Below, piece after piece: positions 16,873 to 26,249 of a stretch of 64,000 bases of DNA (position 1 is the first letter of the stretch; each line of letters opens with the position of its first letter). The DNA comes from Propionibacteriaceae bacterium (lineage in GTDB: Bacteria; Actinomycetota; Actinomycetes; Propionibacteriales; Propionibacteriaceae), in NCBI GenBank assembly GCA_905372155.1, contig CAJPNZ010000003.1:1-64000 (forward strand), written 5' to 3'. The position numbers were made by a program, and so were the translations under genes. The notes beneath the pieces were generated by a model. The model saw nothing but the letters and a program-made list of their open reading frames with translations, was not told the origin of the DNA and did not search any database.

Positions 16873-18426
16873 CTACTCCCATTCGATGGTGGCCGGCGGT
16901 TTGCTGGTGATGTCCAGGACCACCCGGTTGACCTCGGCACACTCGTTGGTGATCCGGGTGGAGATCTTCTCCAACAGTTCCCACGGCAGTTTCGCCCAGT
17001 CCGCGGTCATGGCGTCGTCGGAGGTGACGGGCCGCAGCACGATGGGGTGCCCGTAGGTGCGTCCGTCGCCCTGCACCCCGACGGAACGCACATCCGCCAG
17101 CAGCACCACCGGGAACTGCCAGATCTCCCGTTCCTTCCGGGCGTTCGCCAGCTCCCGGCGGGCGATGGCGTCGGCGCGGCGCAGCACGGCCAACCGCTCG
17201 GCGGTCACCTCACCGATGATGCGGATCCCAAGGCCGGGGCCGGGGAACGGGTGCCGCCACACGAGTGAATCGGGCAGACCGAGTTGCAGGCCGACGGCTC
17301 GCACCTCGTCCTTGAACATGGTGCGCAGCGGTTCGATCAGCGTGAACTGCAGGTCCTCGGGCAGCCCGCCCACGTTGTGGTGCGACTTGATGTTCGCGGT
17401 ACCCGCCCCACCGCCGGATTCCACCACGTCGGGGTAGAGGGTTCCCTGCACCAGGAAGTCGATGCCGCGTTCCCCCGCCAGCCGGGCGGCCATCGCCTCG
17501 AAGGTGCGGATGAACTCGCGACCGATGATCTTGCGTTTCTCCTCCGGATCCGAGACCCCCGCCAGGGCTCCGAGGAATCGTTCGGACTCGTCGGCCACCA
17601 CCAGGTCCACCCCGGTGATCTCGACGAAATCCTCCTTGACCTGTTTGGCCTCCCCTTCACGCAGGAGGCCGTGGTCGACGAAGACGCAGGTCAGCTGCGG
17701 CCCGATGGCCCGCTGCACCAGCGCCGCGGCGACGGCCGAGTCCACACCTCCGGACAAGGCGCAGAGCACCCGGTTCTCCCCGACCCGGTCGCGGATGTCG
17801 GAGATGGCCTCGTTGACCATGTTCTCGGGGGTCCAGTCGGGGGTCAGCCCCGCGATGTGGAACAGGAAGTGTTCCAGCACCTGCTGCCCCCACTGGGTGT
17901 GCGCGACCTCCGGGTGCCACTGCACCCCCGCCAGTTTCCGCATCCGGCACTCGAAGGCTGCGACGGGGGCACCCGCCGTGCGCGCCAGCACATGGAAACC
18001 CTCCGGGGCGCGGGAGACCGAATCCCCGTGGCTCATCCACACGTTGAGCGTGTTCGGGAGGGTCGCCAGGAGTTTGCCGCTGTTCTGGATGGACAGGGGT
18101 GTGCGGCCGTACTCGCGCTGCCCGGTCTTGGCCACCGACCCGCCCAGGGCCTGGGCCATGACCTGGAAGCCATAACAGATCCCGAAAACCGGGATGCCGG
18201 CCTCGAACAGCGCCGGATCGACCTGCGGCGCGTCATCGGCATAGACCGACGACGGCCCGCCCGACAGGATGATGGCCGATGGCCGCCTGGCCAGGATCTC
18301 CTCCACGGAGGCCTCGGAACCGATGATCTCGGAATAGACGTGGGCATCACGGACCCGTCTGGCGATGAGCTGCGCGTACTGGGCGCCGAAGTCGACCACG
18401 AGTACCAGGTCGTGCTGGGAAGTCAT
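16873..18426 (-). CDS. guaA: GMP synthase (glutamine-hydrolysing)
   Basis: A 517-residue enzyme that converts XMP to GMP. The N-terminal class I glutamine amidotransferase domain has the nucleophile Cys in FGICYGFQ and the His of WHPEVAHT. The ATP pyrophosphatase domain has the [13 protein letters not shown] loop, and the C-terminal dimerisation domain ends in KPPATIEWE, the family's conserved end. It completes the GMP pathway together with guaB at 30712. The divergent spacing to cysK is 125 bp. Confidence 0.96.
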   Translation of the reverse strand: MTSQHDLVLVVDFGAQYAQLIARRVRDAHVYSEIIGSEASVEEILARRPSAIILSGGPSSVYADDAPQVDPALFEAGIPVFGICYGFQVMAQALGGSVAKTGQREYGRTPLSIQNSGKLLATLPNTLNVWMSHGDSVSRAPEGFHVLARTAGAPVAAFECRMRKLAGVQWHPEVAHTQWGQQVLEHFLFHIAGLTPDWTPENMVNEAISDIRDRVGENRVLCALSGGVDSAVAAALVQRAIGPQLTCVFVDHGLLREGEAKQVKEDFVEITGVDLVVADESERFLGALAGVSDPEEKRKIIGREFIRTFEAMAARLAGERGIDFLVQGTLYPDVVESGGGAGTANIKSHHNVGGLPEDLQFTLIEPLRTMFKDEVRAVGLQLGLPDSLVWRHPFPGPGLGIRIIGEVTAERLAVLRRADAIARRELANARKEREIWQFPVVLLADVRSVGVQGDGRTYGHPIVLRPVTSDDAMTADWAKLPWELLEKISTRITNECAEVNRVVLDITSKPPATIEWE

Positions 18427-18551
18427 GAGCGAGAGTTTAGGCCCAGCCGATCCGGTCGAGCCAAAAAACGAGGCACCACAGCCAGGTGTCCAGCATGTGA
18501 TACGACGGATCGTGGTGGGAATAGCGACGAACCGGGCCCCGTTGTCCCTAC

Positions 18552-19481
18552 ATGACCGTTTACTCCAATGTCACCGAGCTCATCGGACGCACCCCGCTGG
18601 TCAAGCTGAACCGCATCGCCGGGGGCAACGCGACCGTCATCGCGAAGCTCGAGTTCTACAACCCCGCCAACTCCGTCAAGGACCGCATCGGCGCCGCCAT
18701 CATCGAGGCCGCCGAGGCCTCCGGTGAGCTGAAACCGGGCGGCATCATCGTCGAGGGCACATCCGGCAACACCGGTATCGCGTTGGCGATGGTTGGTGCG
18801 GCAAAGGGGTACAAGGTGGTTCTGGCCATGCCCGAGACCATGTCCCTGGAGCGCCGGGCCCTGCTGCGCGCCTACGGCGCCGAGCTGGTGCTGACCCCCG
18901 GTCCGCTGGGCATGAAGGGGGCCGTCGCGAAGGCCGAGGAGATCGCCGAGGAGCGTGGCGGCGTTCTGGCCCGTCAGTTCGAGAACCCGGCCAACCTCGC
19001 CGTGCACCGCCGCACCACCGCCGAGGAGATCTGGGCCGACACCGATGGCAAGGTTGACATCTTCGTGGCCGGGGTGGGCACCGGTGGCACCGTCTCCGGG
19101 GTCGGTCAGGTGCTCAAGGAGCACAAACCCGAGGTGAAGATCATCGCCGTCGAGCCCGCCGAGTCGCCGATCCTGTCCGGTGGCCAGCCCGGCCCGCACA
19201 AGATCCAGGGCCTCGGAGCGAACTTCGTCCCGGAGATCCTGGACCGCGACGTGATCGATGAGGTCATCACCCGCAACATCGACCAGTCCGTCGAGTTCGC
19301 CCGGGCGGCCGCCACCCAGGAGGGCCTGCTGGTCGGCATCTCCTCCGGCGCCGCCCTCTCCGCGGCCGTCGAGGTCGCCAACCGTCCCGAGAACTCCGGC
19401 AAGACGATCGTCGCAGTGCTGCCCGACTTCGGTGAACGCTACCTGTCCACCGTCCTTTTCGAGGGTCTCGTCGACGCCTGA
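18552..19481 (+). CDS. cysK: Cysteine synthase A (O-acetylserine sulfhydrylase)
   Basis: A 309-residue PLP enzyme that makes L-cysteine from O-acetylserine and sulfide. The PLP lysine lies in [11 protein letters not shown], the phosphate and substrate loop in [12 protein letters not shown], and a Gly-rich PLP phosphate loop in [15 protein letters not shown]. The length fits the CysK family. No serine acetyltransferase gene is adjacent. No Shine-Dalgarno sequence is evident before the ATG at 18552, so leaderless or weak initiation is possible. Confidence 0.95.
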   Translation: MTVYSNVTELIGRTPLVKLNRIAGGNATVIAKLEFYNPANSVKDRIGAAIIEAAEASGELKPGGIIVEGTSGNTGIALAMVGAAKGYKVVLAMPETMSLERRALLRAYGAELVLTPGPLGMKGAVAKAEEIAEERGGVLARQFENPANLAVHRRTTAEEIWADTDGKVDIFVAGVGTGGTVSGVGQVLKEHKPEVKIIAVEPAESPILSGGQPGPHKIQGLGANFVPEILDRDVIDEVITRNIDQSVEFARAAATQEGLLVGISSGAALSAAVEVANRPENSGKTIVAVLPDFGERYLSTVLFEGLVDA

Positions 19482-19535
19482 TCCCCGGGACGGGTAAGAA
19501 ACGGATCCCCGGAAGCCGGCTCACCCTCCTTTTGA

Positions 19536-19853
19536 AGCTGGTTGAGCCAGCACGTGAGCGAAGCGAACGGCTGAGTCGAAACCACCACCGGCACCCGGCA
19601 GCAAGAAGTAGTCGACCACAAGTTCTCGGACGCACAAGAGGTTCCGACACTCCCAGCTCGCAGAGCGAACAGGCCGGCTCAACCAGCTTCGAGGATGGCA
19701 AAGCTGGTTGAGCCAGCACGTGAGCGAAGCGAACGGCTGAGTCGAAACCATCCCGCATTCGGTAGGCAGAACCCGACCACAGCTCCCCGGATATGCGCAA
19801 GAGGTTTCGACGCGACTCACTCGATGACGCTCGCAGGTCGGCTCACCCAGCTT
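19536..19853. repeat. Array of four ~50-bp repeats in alternating orientation
   Basis: Four related copies lie at 19536-19585 (+), 19638-19689 (-), 19702-19750 (+) and 19801-19853 (-). The + copies begin AGCTGGTTGAGCCAGC and end GGCTGAGTCGAAACCA. Each copy contains internal dyad symmetry and neighbours are inverted, so long stem-loops could form. Related copies occur at 52361-52498. No gene is visible in this 400-bp gap. Confidence 0.8.
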
Positions 19854-19897
19854 GGTTCGAGATGGTTCCACGCGACCTGCTCCGGCCAGGAAACCGG

Positions 19898-19932
19898 ACT
19901 CCCCCGCCGATCATCGGCCGGCGGGGGAGTCT
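19898..19932. terminator. Hairpin terminator after the DrrAB operon
   Basis: A 13-bp perfect stem (GACTCCCCCGCCG and its complement) with a 9-base loop, directly downstream of the permease stop at 19941 on the minus strand. It is followed on the plus strand by TTCGCGTTTT. Confidence 0.75.
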
Positions 19933-19940
19933 TCGCGTTT

Positions 19941-20765
19941 TCAACGCGCGACGCGTCTACGGAAGACGGCGACGGTCAGCGCCGGGAAGATCGCCAGCAG
20001 CACCACCCACGCGATTGCGGTGGCCGCCACGGGGTTCTGCAACGACCACACCTCGGGCACCGCCGCCGTGCCGAGGTTCCCGAACAGCGTCCGCACCGCC
20101 TGCACCAGCGACGACAGCGGGTTCCACTCGGCGATCCCGCGCAGCCAGTCGGGTAGGGTCTCCGAGGGCACGAAGGCGTTGCTGACGAAGGAGGTCGGGA
20201 ACAGCACGATCATGCCGGCGCTGTTGACGGACTGGGGTTTGGGAACGGCCACCCCCAGCAGCAGCATCACCCAACTGAAGCACCACGCGGTGACCAGCAG
20301 AAGCAGCACCCCGAGGAGGAAGTTTCCCACCCCGGCCTGGAAACGCCAGCCGACCACGAAACCGGCGACGAGCATCACGAACACGGAGCAGGCGGCAACG
20401 GCCAGGTCCGCGAGGGTGCGGGCCACCAGGATCGCGCTGGGCGCCATGGGCAGGGTGCGGAACCGGTCGATGATCCCCTCCTTGAGGTCCTCGGCCATGT
20501 AGATGCCGGAGATCATCGTCCCGAACACGATCGTCTGCCCGAAGATACCGGCCATCAGGAACCGCGTGTAGTCGCTGCCCTGGACGTGCACGGCGCCACC
20601 GTAGACCTGGGTGAACAACAGCACGAACATGACCGGCTGCATGACGGAGAAGGCCATGATCTCGGGGCTGCGCCGCAACTGGAGCAGGTTACGCACCAGG
20701 ACGGCGTGGACGTCACCCAACCAGCCAGTCACCGGTCCGCGTCCCAGGGCCTGAACCGGGCTCAT
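19941..20765 (-). CDS. ABC-2 type permease (DrrB-like)
   Basis: A 274-residue integral membrane subunit with six helices of the ABC-2 type, including the conserved FGTMISGIYMAEDLKEGIIDR region and the PTSFVSNAFVPSETLPDWL loop found in daunorubicin-type permeases. Its start overlaps the stop of the ATPase (ATGA). Together they form an exporter of a hydrophobic compound or drug; the substrate is unknown. Confidence 0.88.
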   Translation of the reverse strand: MSPVQALGRGPVTGWLGDVHAVLVRNLLQLRRSPEIMAFSVMQPVMFVLLFTQVYGGAVHVQGSDYTRFLMAGIFGQTIVFGTMISGIYMAEDLKEGIIDRFRTLPMAPSAILVARTLADLAVAACSVFVMLVAGFVVGWRFQAGVGNFLLGVLLLLVTAWCFSWVMLLLGVAVPKPQSVNSAGMIVLFPTSFVSNAFVPSETLPDWLRGIAEWNPLSSLVQAVRTLFGNLGTAAVPEVWSLQNPVAATAIAWVVLLAIFPALTVAVFRRRVAR

Positions 20766-21724
20766 GCCGCCACCTCCTGCTCCTCGGCCGCGTGACCCGT
20801 CAGGGTCAGGAAGACATCGTCCAGGGTCGGGCGGCGGATCCCGGCGTCGTGCAGTTCGACACCCTCTTCGCCCAGGACCGTCAGCACCGCGATCAGCGCT
20901 GCGGTGGGGTCACCCACCTGTGCCGTGAGAACCCGCCCCGTGGCCGCCACCTCGGCACCGGTGCTGGACGCGACGATCCTCCGCGCCCGGTCGGCGTCCG
21001 CCTCGTCGACGAGGGTCAGTTCGATGCGTTTGCCACCCACCGATGCCTTGAGTTCGTCGGCGGTCCCCTCCGCGATGACGTGCCCGCGGTCGATCACGGA
21101 GATGGAGTCGGCCAGCTGGTCGGCCTCCTCCAGGTACTGGGTGGTCAGCAGGACAGTGGTTCCCTCCCCCACACGCTCCCGGATGACCTCCCAGAGCCCC
21201 AGCCGGGCCTGCGGGTCGAGGCCGGTGGTCGGTTCGTCGAGGAACAGCACCGGAGGGTTGATCACGAGCGCCCCGGCCAGGTCGACGCGTCGCCGCATCC
21301 CACCGGAAAAACCCTTCAACGGCCGGTCGGCGGCCTCGGTCAGGTCGAAGGCCTCGAGCAGCTCCTCCGCGCGCCGTTTCGCCTGGCGGGTTCCGATCCG
21401 GTACAGCCTGCCCACCAGCACCAGGTTCTCCCGGGCGGTCAGCACCTCGTCCACGGCCGCGTACTGACCGGATGTGCCGATCAGCGGACGCACCTTCGCG
21501 GGATCGGCGAGCACGTCGATCCCGGCGACACTCGCTCTCCCGGATTCCGGGCGCAGCAGGGTGGTCAACACCTTCACGACAGTGGTCTTCCCCGCACCGT
21601 TGGGGCCCAGCAGTCCCCGGACGGTTCCCTGCTCGACGGAGAGATTGAGCCCGTCGAGGGCACGCACCGGTCCGGTCTTGGTTTGATACGTTTTACGCAG
21701 TTCCTGCGCCGTGATGAAGGTCAT
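20762..21724 (-). CDS. ABC transporter ATPase (DrrA-like)
   Basis: A 320-residue ATPase: Walker A LGPNGAGKTT, signature FSGGMRRRVDLAGAL, Walker B LFLDEPTTGLDPQARLGLW, H-loop region VLLTTQYLEEADQLAD and the C-terminal DUF4162-type extension with LTLTGHA, typical of DrrA. The start ATG at 21724 is preceded by AAAGGGAATGC. It lies downstream of the TetR regulator on the same strand, so regulator, ATPase and permease probably form one operon. Confidence 0.9.
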   Translation of the reverse strand: MTFITAQELRKTYQTKTGPVRALDGLNLSVEQGTVRGLLGPNGAGKTTVVKVLTTLLRPESGRASVAGIDVLADPAKVRPLIGTSGQYAAVDEVLTARENLVLVGRLYRIGTRQAKRRAEELLEAFDLTEAADRPLKGFSGGMRRRVDLAGALVINPPVLFLDEPTTGLDPQARLGLWEVIRERVGEGTTVLLTTQYLEEADQLADSISVIDRGHVIAEGTADELKASVGGKRIELTLVDEADADRARRIVASSTGAEVAATGRVLTAQVGDPTAALIAVLTVLGEEGVELHDAGIRRPTLDDVFLTLTGHAAEEQEVAA

Positions 21725-21830
21725 GCATTCCCTTTCTCGTGGTGTGGAATCAGGCGAGAGCCGCTGCAACGACTGCCCGCCCGGGAGTGCCGCGTTCCAA
21801 TGCACCTACGGATCGCGGCGCTCTTGCTTT

Positions 21831-22394
21831 TCATGGATCCCCCCGTTCCGCGGAGTCACCGATGATGCGGCGCAATGTGTCCTCGATCTCCTCGCGCGGG
21901 GGAACGGTTTCCTGGACGACGGCCTGGAACAGGACCCCGTAGCAGTAGGCGAGCACGGCGCGTCCCGTCGCCTCCGGGACGTTCCGCGACAACCGCTCCA
22001 CCAGGGCCGCGTCGCCGGGGACGATGAAACGCCGAAGCTTCGGGTGGGTCGTGTAGAGCAGGGCGAAGGACATCTCGTTGCGGGTCCGTTTCAGGTCCGC
22101 GAGGGACTCCGTCACCATGTCCACGACCAGGCCAACGGGGTCATCGACCTCGTTGAGTTCGGAGGCGAACTCGGCCAGCTTCTCCTCGCGTTCCCCCTCC
22201 AGCCCCGTGAGCGCCTCCGCCAGCATGTCGGTGAGGGACTTGAAGTACTGGGTGGTCGACCCGAGCGGCACCCGTGCGCGTTCGGCCACCTTCCGGTGCG
22301 TGACGGCGCTGATCCCGATCTCCTTGATCAGCTCCCCGGCGGCCTGCAGGATCTTCTTCCTGCGCCCCTCCGGGTCCCTCGTCCGTTTCGCCAC
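21831..22394 (-). CDS. TetR family regulator of the DrrAB exporter
   Basis: A regulator of about 187 residues with an N-terminal helix-turn-helix (RKKILQAAGELIKEIG, then VTHRKVAERARVPLGSTTQYF) and an all-helical ligand domain. I place the start at the GTG at 22394 (VAKRTRDPEGRR) because the alternative ATG at 22409 lies inside a near-perfect palindrome that looks like its own operator; neither has a clear ribosome site. The gene precedes drrAB on the same strand, which fits autoregulated control of an efflux system. Confidence 0.85.
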   Translation of the reverse strand: MAKRTRDPEGRRKKILQAAGELIKEIGISAVTHRKVAERARVPLGSTTQYFKSLTDMLAEALTGLEGEREEKLAEFASELNEVDDPVGLVVDMVTESLADLKRTRNEMSFALLYTTHPKLRRFIVPGDAALVERLSRNVPEATGRAVLAYCYGVLFQAVVQETVPPREEIEDTLRRIIGDSAERGDP

Positions 22395-22402
22395 GGCACT
22401 AA

Positions 22403-22430
22403 TGTACATCCGTACATGTACAGATGTACA
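22403..22430. promoter_or_regulatory. 28-bp palindromic TetR operator
   Basis: The 28 bases from TGTACATC to GATGTACA equal their own reverse complement except at one symmetric pair. The palindrome contains repeated TGTACA/GTAC units and overlaps the 5' end of the TetR gene, so it is the likely autoregulatory site for the TetR-drrAB operon. Confidence 0.7.
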
Positions 22431-22448
22431 GATTTGGCGTGTCGCGGC

Positions 22449-23003
22449 TCATCCGCGCAGGATCGCGCGGTGCAGCACCTCGTGAACCCGGGTGGCCAGA
22501 CGGGATTCCACCAGGATGACCTCGGGGACGACGAACTCCCGGGACGCGTAGGTGTCGAGGGCCTGGAGGAGACGCCCTGCGTTCTGGGCGCGCTGGGCCC
22601 TGGCGATGGTGACGTGGGGTTTGAAACCCACCCCATCTGGGCTGCCGCCGTGGTGGGTGACGAGGGCCCGCAGCTGCCCGGACCACTCCCCCAGCTGTAC
22701 CGCCGCGGCCCCTGGGACGCCGAGGTACAACACCTTGGCGCGCTCCGGGCCGCGGAATCCACCCGCCCCGGCGATGCTCATCTTCAGCGGGGAATGACGC
22801 CCGGCCCATTCGTCGATCGCCTGCGCCAGTTCCTCGATGCGGTGGCCGGGGTGGTCGGCCATGAAGGCCAGCGTGAGGTGGTAGGTCGTGGGTCGGCTCC
22901 AGCGCCACGGCGAGTTCTCGGTGGCGGTGCGGCGCGGTTCCAGGAAACGATCGATGTCGGAAACGACATCGGAGGGAGGTGTCACGGCGATGAAGCAACG
23001 CAT
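22449..23003 (-). CDS. thpR: RNA 2',3'-cyclic phosphodiesterase / 2'-5' RNA ligase family
   Basis: A 184-residue protein of the 2H phosphoesterase superfamily. The two catalytic H-x-T motifs are visible as HLTLAF and HVTIAR, and it opens with MRCFIAVTPP as in ThpR. It hydrolyses 2',3'-cyclic phosphates on RNA ends. AGGA lies about seven bases ahead of the ATG at 23003. It is on the same strand as the TetR gene 54 bp downstream, but the palindromic operator between them suggests separate promoters. Confidence 0.88.
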   Translation of the reverse strand: MRCFIAVTPPSDVVSDIDRFLEPRRTATENSPWRWSRPTTYHLTLAFMADHPGHRIEELAQAIDEWAGRHSPLKMSIAGAGGFRGPERAKVLYLGVPGAAAVQLGEWSGQLRALVTHHGGSPDGVGFKPHVTIARAQRAQNAGRLLQALDTYASREFVVPEVILVESRLATRVHEVLHRAILRG

Positions 23004-23296
23004 CCGACGATCCTAGAGAACGCTTCATCGAGAAACCCGGAACTGGTCGAGTCGAAGCCCTCCCACACCCGCGCGATCGAATGACACGACCGACCCTGCC
23101 CCAACAACACCAACATCAACCCACGACGCTGCTCATCCAACCGCACAACACACTTCCAGAAGCTGTTGTTGCGCACACCCTCTGAACCCGCCCACCCCGC
23201 AGCGGTTCCTGCAGCCTCTGCGATTTGTGCGCAGGGAGGAGGGCTGTGGCCCGCCCCTTCGCCAGACCCCGGGCCAACTGGCCTGTGGGTGCGCCC
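23004..23296. other. Gap with possible transposase HTH remnant
   Basis: In these 293 bases a minus-strand stretch (about 23045-23176) reads NSFWKCVVRLDEQRRGLML, then LLGQGRSCHSIARVWE, which resembles the N-terminal helix-turn-helix of a transposase. There is no catalytic part and no inverted ends were found. The remainder is GC-rich sequence without a clear gene. Confidence 0.3.
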
Positions 23297-24388
23297 TCAG
23301 CCCTTCAATCCCAGGTGTTCGCGAAGCGTGTTTCCCCGATACCCGTCCCGGCGCAGTCCGCGTCGTGCGAGTATCTGCACCACCTGATCCAGGAACAGGT
23401 CGATGGAGTTCCGCGACCCACCGGGCAGCGCGATGAAACCGTCGATCGCCCTCGCCTCCGCCCGAGCCTCGACCGCATCGGCCACGTCCTCCGGGGTGCC
23501 GACGACGGTCCAGTGCAGGGTCGCATCCACCCCGCTGGACTCGGCCACCGCATTGGCCTCCTCGCGGCTGTCCGCCAACACCATGTTGAGCCCGGGCAGG
23601 AACCGGATGTCGTCGGCCTCGCGACCCGCCGCGACGGCCGCATCACGCAGAGCAGCCCGTTGTGCGACTGCGTCCTCCAGGTCAGGGACCGCCCCGAACA
23701 CGACATCGGCCACGGCACCCGCGAAGGTGATCCCGGTGGGTGATGCCCCGGCCTGGACGACGGGCAGTCGCCCTGCGGGATGCGATGGGAGGGCCATCGG
23801 TCCGGCCACCCGGAAGTGTTCGCCCTCGAAGTCGATGGCCTTCACCTTCCCGGGATCGGCGAAAATCCCGGAGGCCCGGTCCGCGACGAATGCCTCGGCG
23901 GGGAACGAGTCCCAGAGCGCGTTCACGACTTCGACGAACTCGCCGGCCCGGGCGTATCGCTCCTCGGATCCAGGGGGTGTGTCCATTCCGTAGTTCTCCT
24001 CACCCCCCAGGGCGGTGACCACGTTCCAGCCGGCACGTCCCCCGCTGATCTGCTGCAGGGATGCCAGCGCCCGGGCGACGGGGAACGGGTGCGCGTAGGC
24101 CGTCTGGATGGTCGGGACGAGGCCGATCCTCGTCGTGAGAGGCGTCAGGGCCGTGACGAGGGTGAACGAGTCGAGGGTGGCGAATCCCGGTGCCCCACCG
24201 ACGGAATCCGGCCTGAGATAGCCCGCCTCGGGGCAGAAGAGGAAGTCGAGCGCAGCGGCCTCGGCTTTCTGTGCGAGCTCTGTGTAGGGGCTCAGGGAGA
24301 ACATCTCCTCGACGCGGCTGTCGTCGCGTCTCCAGGCTTCTCCGCGCAGCCAGATCGGGGAAAGCGCGATTCCTGTGCTGAGGGTCAT
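23297..24388 (-). CDS. LLM class flavin-dependent monooxygenase
   Basis: A 363-residue luciferase-like (NtaA/SnaA/DszA-type) FMN-dependent oxidoreductase, with ISGGRAGWNVVTALGGEENYG and the later PAGRLPVVQAGASPTG region that binds flavin phosphate. Its ATG overlaps the stop of the siderophore ABC ATPase gene (ATGA), so it is the last gene of the Fec-type uptake operon. A role in oxidising or degrading an imported chelator to release iron is plausible (NtaA oxidises nitrilotriacetate), but that is inference from context. Confidence 0.85.
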   Translation of the reverse strand: MTLSTGIALSPIWLRGEAWRRDDSRVEEMFSLSPYTELAQKAEAAALDFLFCPEAGYLRPDSVGGAPGFATLDSFTLVTALTPLTTRIGLVPTIQTAYAHPFPVARALASLQQISGGRAGWNVVTALGGEENYGMDTPPGSEERYARAGEFVEVVNALWDSFPAEAFVADRASGIFADPGKVKAIDFEGEHFRVAGPMALPSHPAGRLPVVQAGASPTGITFAGAVADVVFGAVPDLEDAVAQRAALRDAAVAAGREADDIRFLPGLNMVLADSREEANAVAESSGVDATLHWTVVGTPEDVADAVEARAEARAIDGFIALPGGSRNSIDLFLDQVVQILARRGLRRDGYRGNTLREHLGLKG

Positions 24389-25200
24389 GTCGGTCCTTCG
24401 TGGTTCAGGGGCGCGGTGCGCCCAATTGGTGTCACCTGGGGGGATCCGGTGACAGGGTCAGGGGTCACGACGCAGGGCAGCCCGAAGACCTCTTCGACGA
24501 GGCCAGGGGTCACCACCTCACCCGGTGGTCCCTGGGCGACGATCTCGCCGGCCCGCATCGCTATCAGATGGGTGGAGAAACGTGCTGCCTGGTTGAGGTC
24601 GTGCAGCACGGCCACCAGGCAGCGGCCTCTCCGGTTCAGGTCCACCAGGAGTTCCATCAGCTCCACCTGGTGACGGATGTCGAGGAAGGTGGTGGGTTCG
24701 TCGAGCAGCAGTATGGGGGTGTCCTGGGCGAGCGCCATCGCGATCCAGGCCCTTTGGCGCTGCCCACCCGACAGTTCATCGACCCGTCTGGTCGCCAGGG
24801 CGGTGACGTTCGCCTCGTCCATGGCACGGGCGACCAGCTCTTCGTCGCGCAGGGTCCACCGGCGGGCGAAGCCCTGGTGGGGGAACCTGCCCCGGGCCAC
24901 CAGCTCGGAGACGGTTATGCCGTCAGGGACCATCGAGCTCTGCGGCAGGATGCCGATTCTTCTGGCAACCTGTCTAGTGGGCTGGTCGTGGATGTCGCGG
25001 CCGTCGAGGATCACCCGCCCGGCAGTTGGTTTCAGGAGCCGGGCCAGCGCCTTCAGCAGCGTCGACTTGCCGCAGCCGTTCGGCCCCACCACGGCGGTGA
25101 ACTCCGCATCGAGGATCGCAAGGTCCAGGCGGCTGGAGATGATGCGGTTGCCGTAGCCGAGCCTCGCCCCGTCGGCCCGCAGCCGACCGGTGGGTGTCAT
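24385..25200 (-). CDS. Siderophore ABC transporter ATPase (FecE-like)
   Basis: A 271-residue ATPase of the iron-siderophore/B12 type: Walker A GPNGCGKST, Q-loop ILPQSSMVPDGITVSELV, signature LSGGQRQRAWIAMALAQDT, Walker B ILLLDEPTTFLDIRHQ and H-loop AVLHDLNQAARFSTH. It lies in the order binding protein, permease, permease, ATPase, monooxygenase, with four-base overlaps on both sides. Confidence 0.93.
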   Translation of the reverse strand: MTPTGRLRADGARLGYGNRIISSRLDLAILDAEFTAVVGPNGCGKSTLLKALARLLKPTAGRVILDGRDIHDQPTRQVARRIGILPQSSMVPDGITVSELVARGRFPHQGFARRWTLRDEELVARAMDEANVTALATRRVDELSGGQRQRAWIAMALAQDTPILLLDEPTTFLDIRHQVELMELLVDLNRRGRCLVAVLHDLNQAARFSTHLIAMRAGEIVAQGPPGEVVTPGLVEEVFGLPCVVTPDPVTGSPQVTPIGRTAPLNHEGPT

Positions 25201-26249
25201 GCGGATCTCCTTCCCTCGCGCACCAGGAGGTAAATCAGGTACAGACCGCCGACGGACACCGTGATCAGCCCCACGGGCACGGGACGGTTGCTGCTGCTGG
25301 CCAACGCGGAGCAGAGCTGGGCGGCCGACAGCAGCACCGCTCCCGTCGTCGCCGCCCCCGCGATGGAGATCCCAGGGGTCCTCATGAGTCGCCTCGCGAC
25401 CTGCGGGGCAGCCAGGGCGACGAAACCGATGGGCCCGGCGGCGGCCGTCACGACGGCAGAGGCCGCCACCCCGACGACGACGAGGATTGCCCTGCGGGGT
25501 TCCAGTTGGATCCCGAGCGCGCCAGCGGTCTGGTCGCCCAGCTCGATGATCCCGAGGGAAGGGGCCAGCAGACCCGCGGACACGAGGAGCACGGCCGCTG
25601 CCCCCAGCCACATCGGAAGCGACCCCGCCTCGATGCGCGTCAGGGAACCAGCTCCCCAGAATCCGACCAGCATGGCGTCCTCGACACGGGCGCGGGTGAC
25701 CAGGTACGCGTTGACGGCACCCAACGCGGCGGAGACGGCCAGACCGACCACGATCAGACGGAACCCCGTCGTGGTCCGCCCCGAGAGCAGGTGCACAACG
25801 AAGGCGGCCAGCAGTCCCCCGGCCACGGCGGCCACCGCGATGATTCCCTGCGCGCGGGCGCCGAACAGCAGGATTCCCACCACGACGGCGGTGTGTGCCC
25901 CAGCGTCGAAACCGATGATGTCCGGCGATCCCAGGGGATTGCGGGTCAACGACTGGAAGATTCCACCACCGATCCCCAGCAGGGCGCCGAAAACCACCGC
26001 GGAAGCCGCGGCGGGCAGACGCCATTCGAGAACGACCACCCGGGCGAAAGATCGCCCGCCCAGGAACACGTCGAGCACCTGCCCCGGGGTCAAGGAATAG
26101 TCGCCGACCAGGAGACAGGCCCCTGCGAGGACCAGCGCCAGGAGACCCAGAAGCCCTTGGAGGAGCAGCGGGCGCAGGGCGATACGAATGCCGAACCGGG
26201 CCCCGCTCAGGCGGAGCATCCGGTTCGCGAAGACGACTCGTTGCCTCAT
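25197..26249 (-). CDS. FecCD-family siderophore permease
   Basis: A 350-residue permease with about ten helices and the family signatures GGGIFQSLTRNPLGSPDIIGFDAG near the N-terminus and AAGPIGFVALAAPQVARRL before the last helices. It pairs with the second permease at 26246. The start ATG at 26249 overlaps the upstream gene's stop. Confidence 0.93.
   Translation of the reverse strand: MRQRVVFANRMLRLSGARFGIRIALRPLLLQGLLGLLALVLAGACLLVGDYSLTPGQVLDVFLGGRSFARVVVLEWRLPAAASAVVFGALLGIGGGIFQSLTRNPLGSPDIIGFDAGAHTAVVVGILLFGARAQGIIAVAAVAGGLLAAFVVHLLSGRTTTGFRLIVVGLAVSAALGAVNAYLVTRARVEDAMLVGFWGAGSLTRIEAGSLPMWLGAAAVLLVSAGLLAPSLGIIELGDQTAGALGIQLEPRRAILVVVGVAASAVVTAAAGPIGFVALAAPQVARRLMRTPGISIAGAATTGAVLLSAAQLCSALASSSNRPVPVGLITVSVGGLYLIYLLVREGRRSA

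Noticed and set aside
18427..18551. A riboswitch or attenuator between guaA and cysK
   Set aside because: The 125-bp divergent gap shows no strong stem-loop or known guanine or purine aptamer core.
23045..23176. A complete insertion sequence after thpR
   Set aside because: Only a short helix-turn-helix-like stretch is readable; no DDE residues or inverted ends were found.
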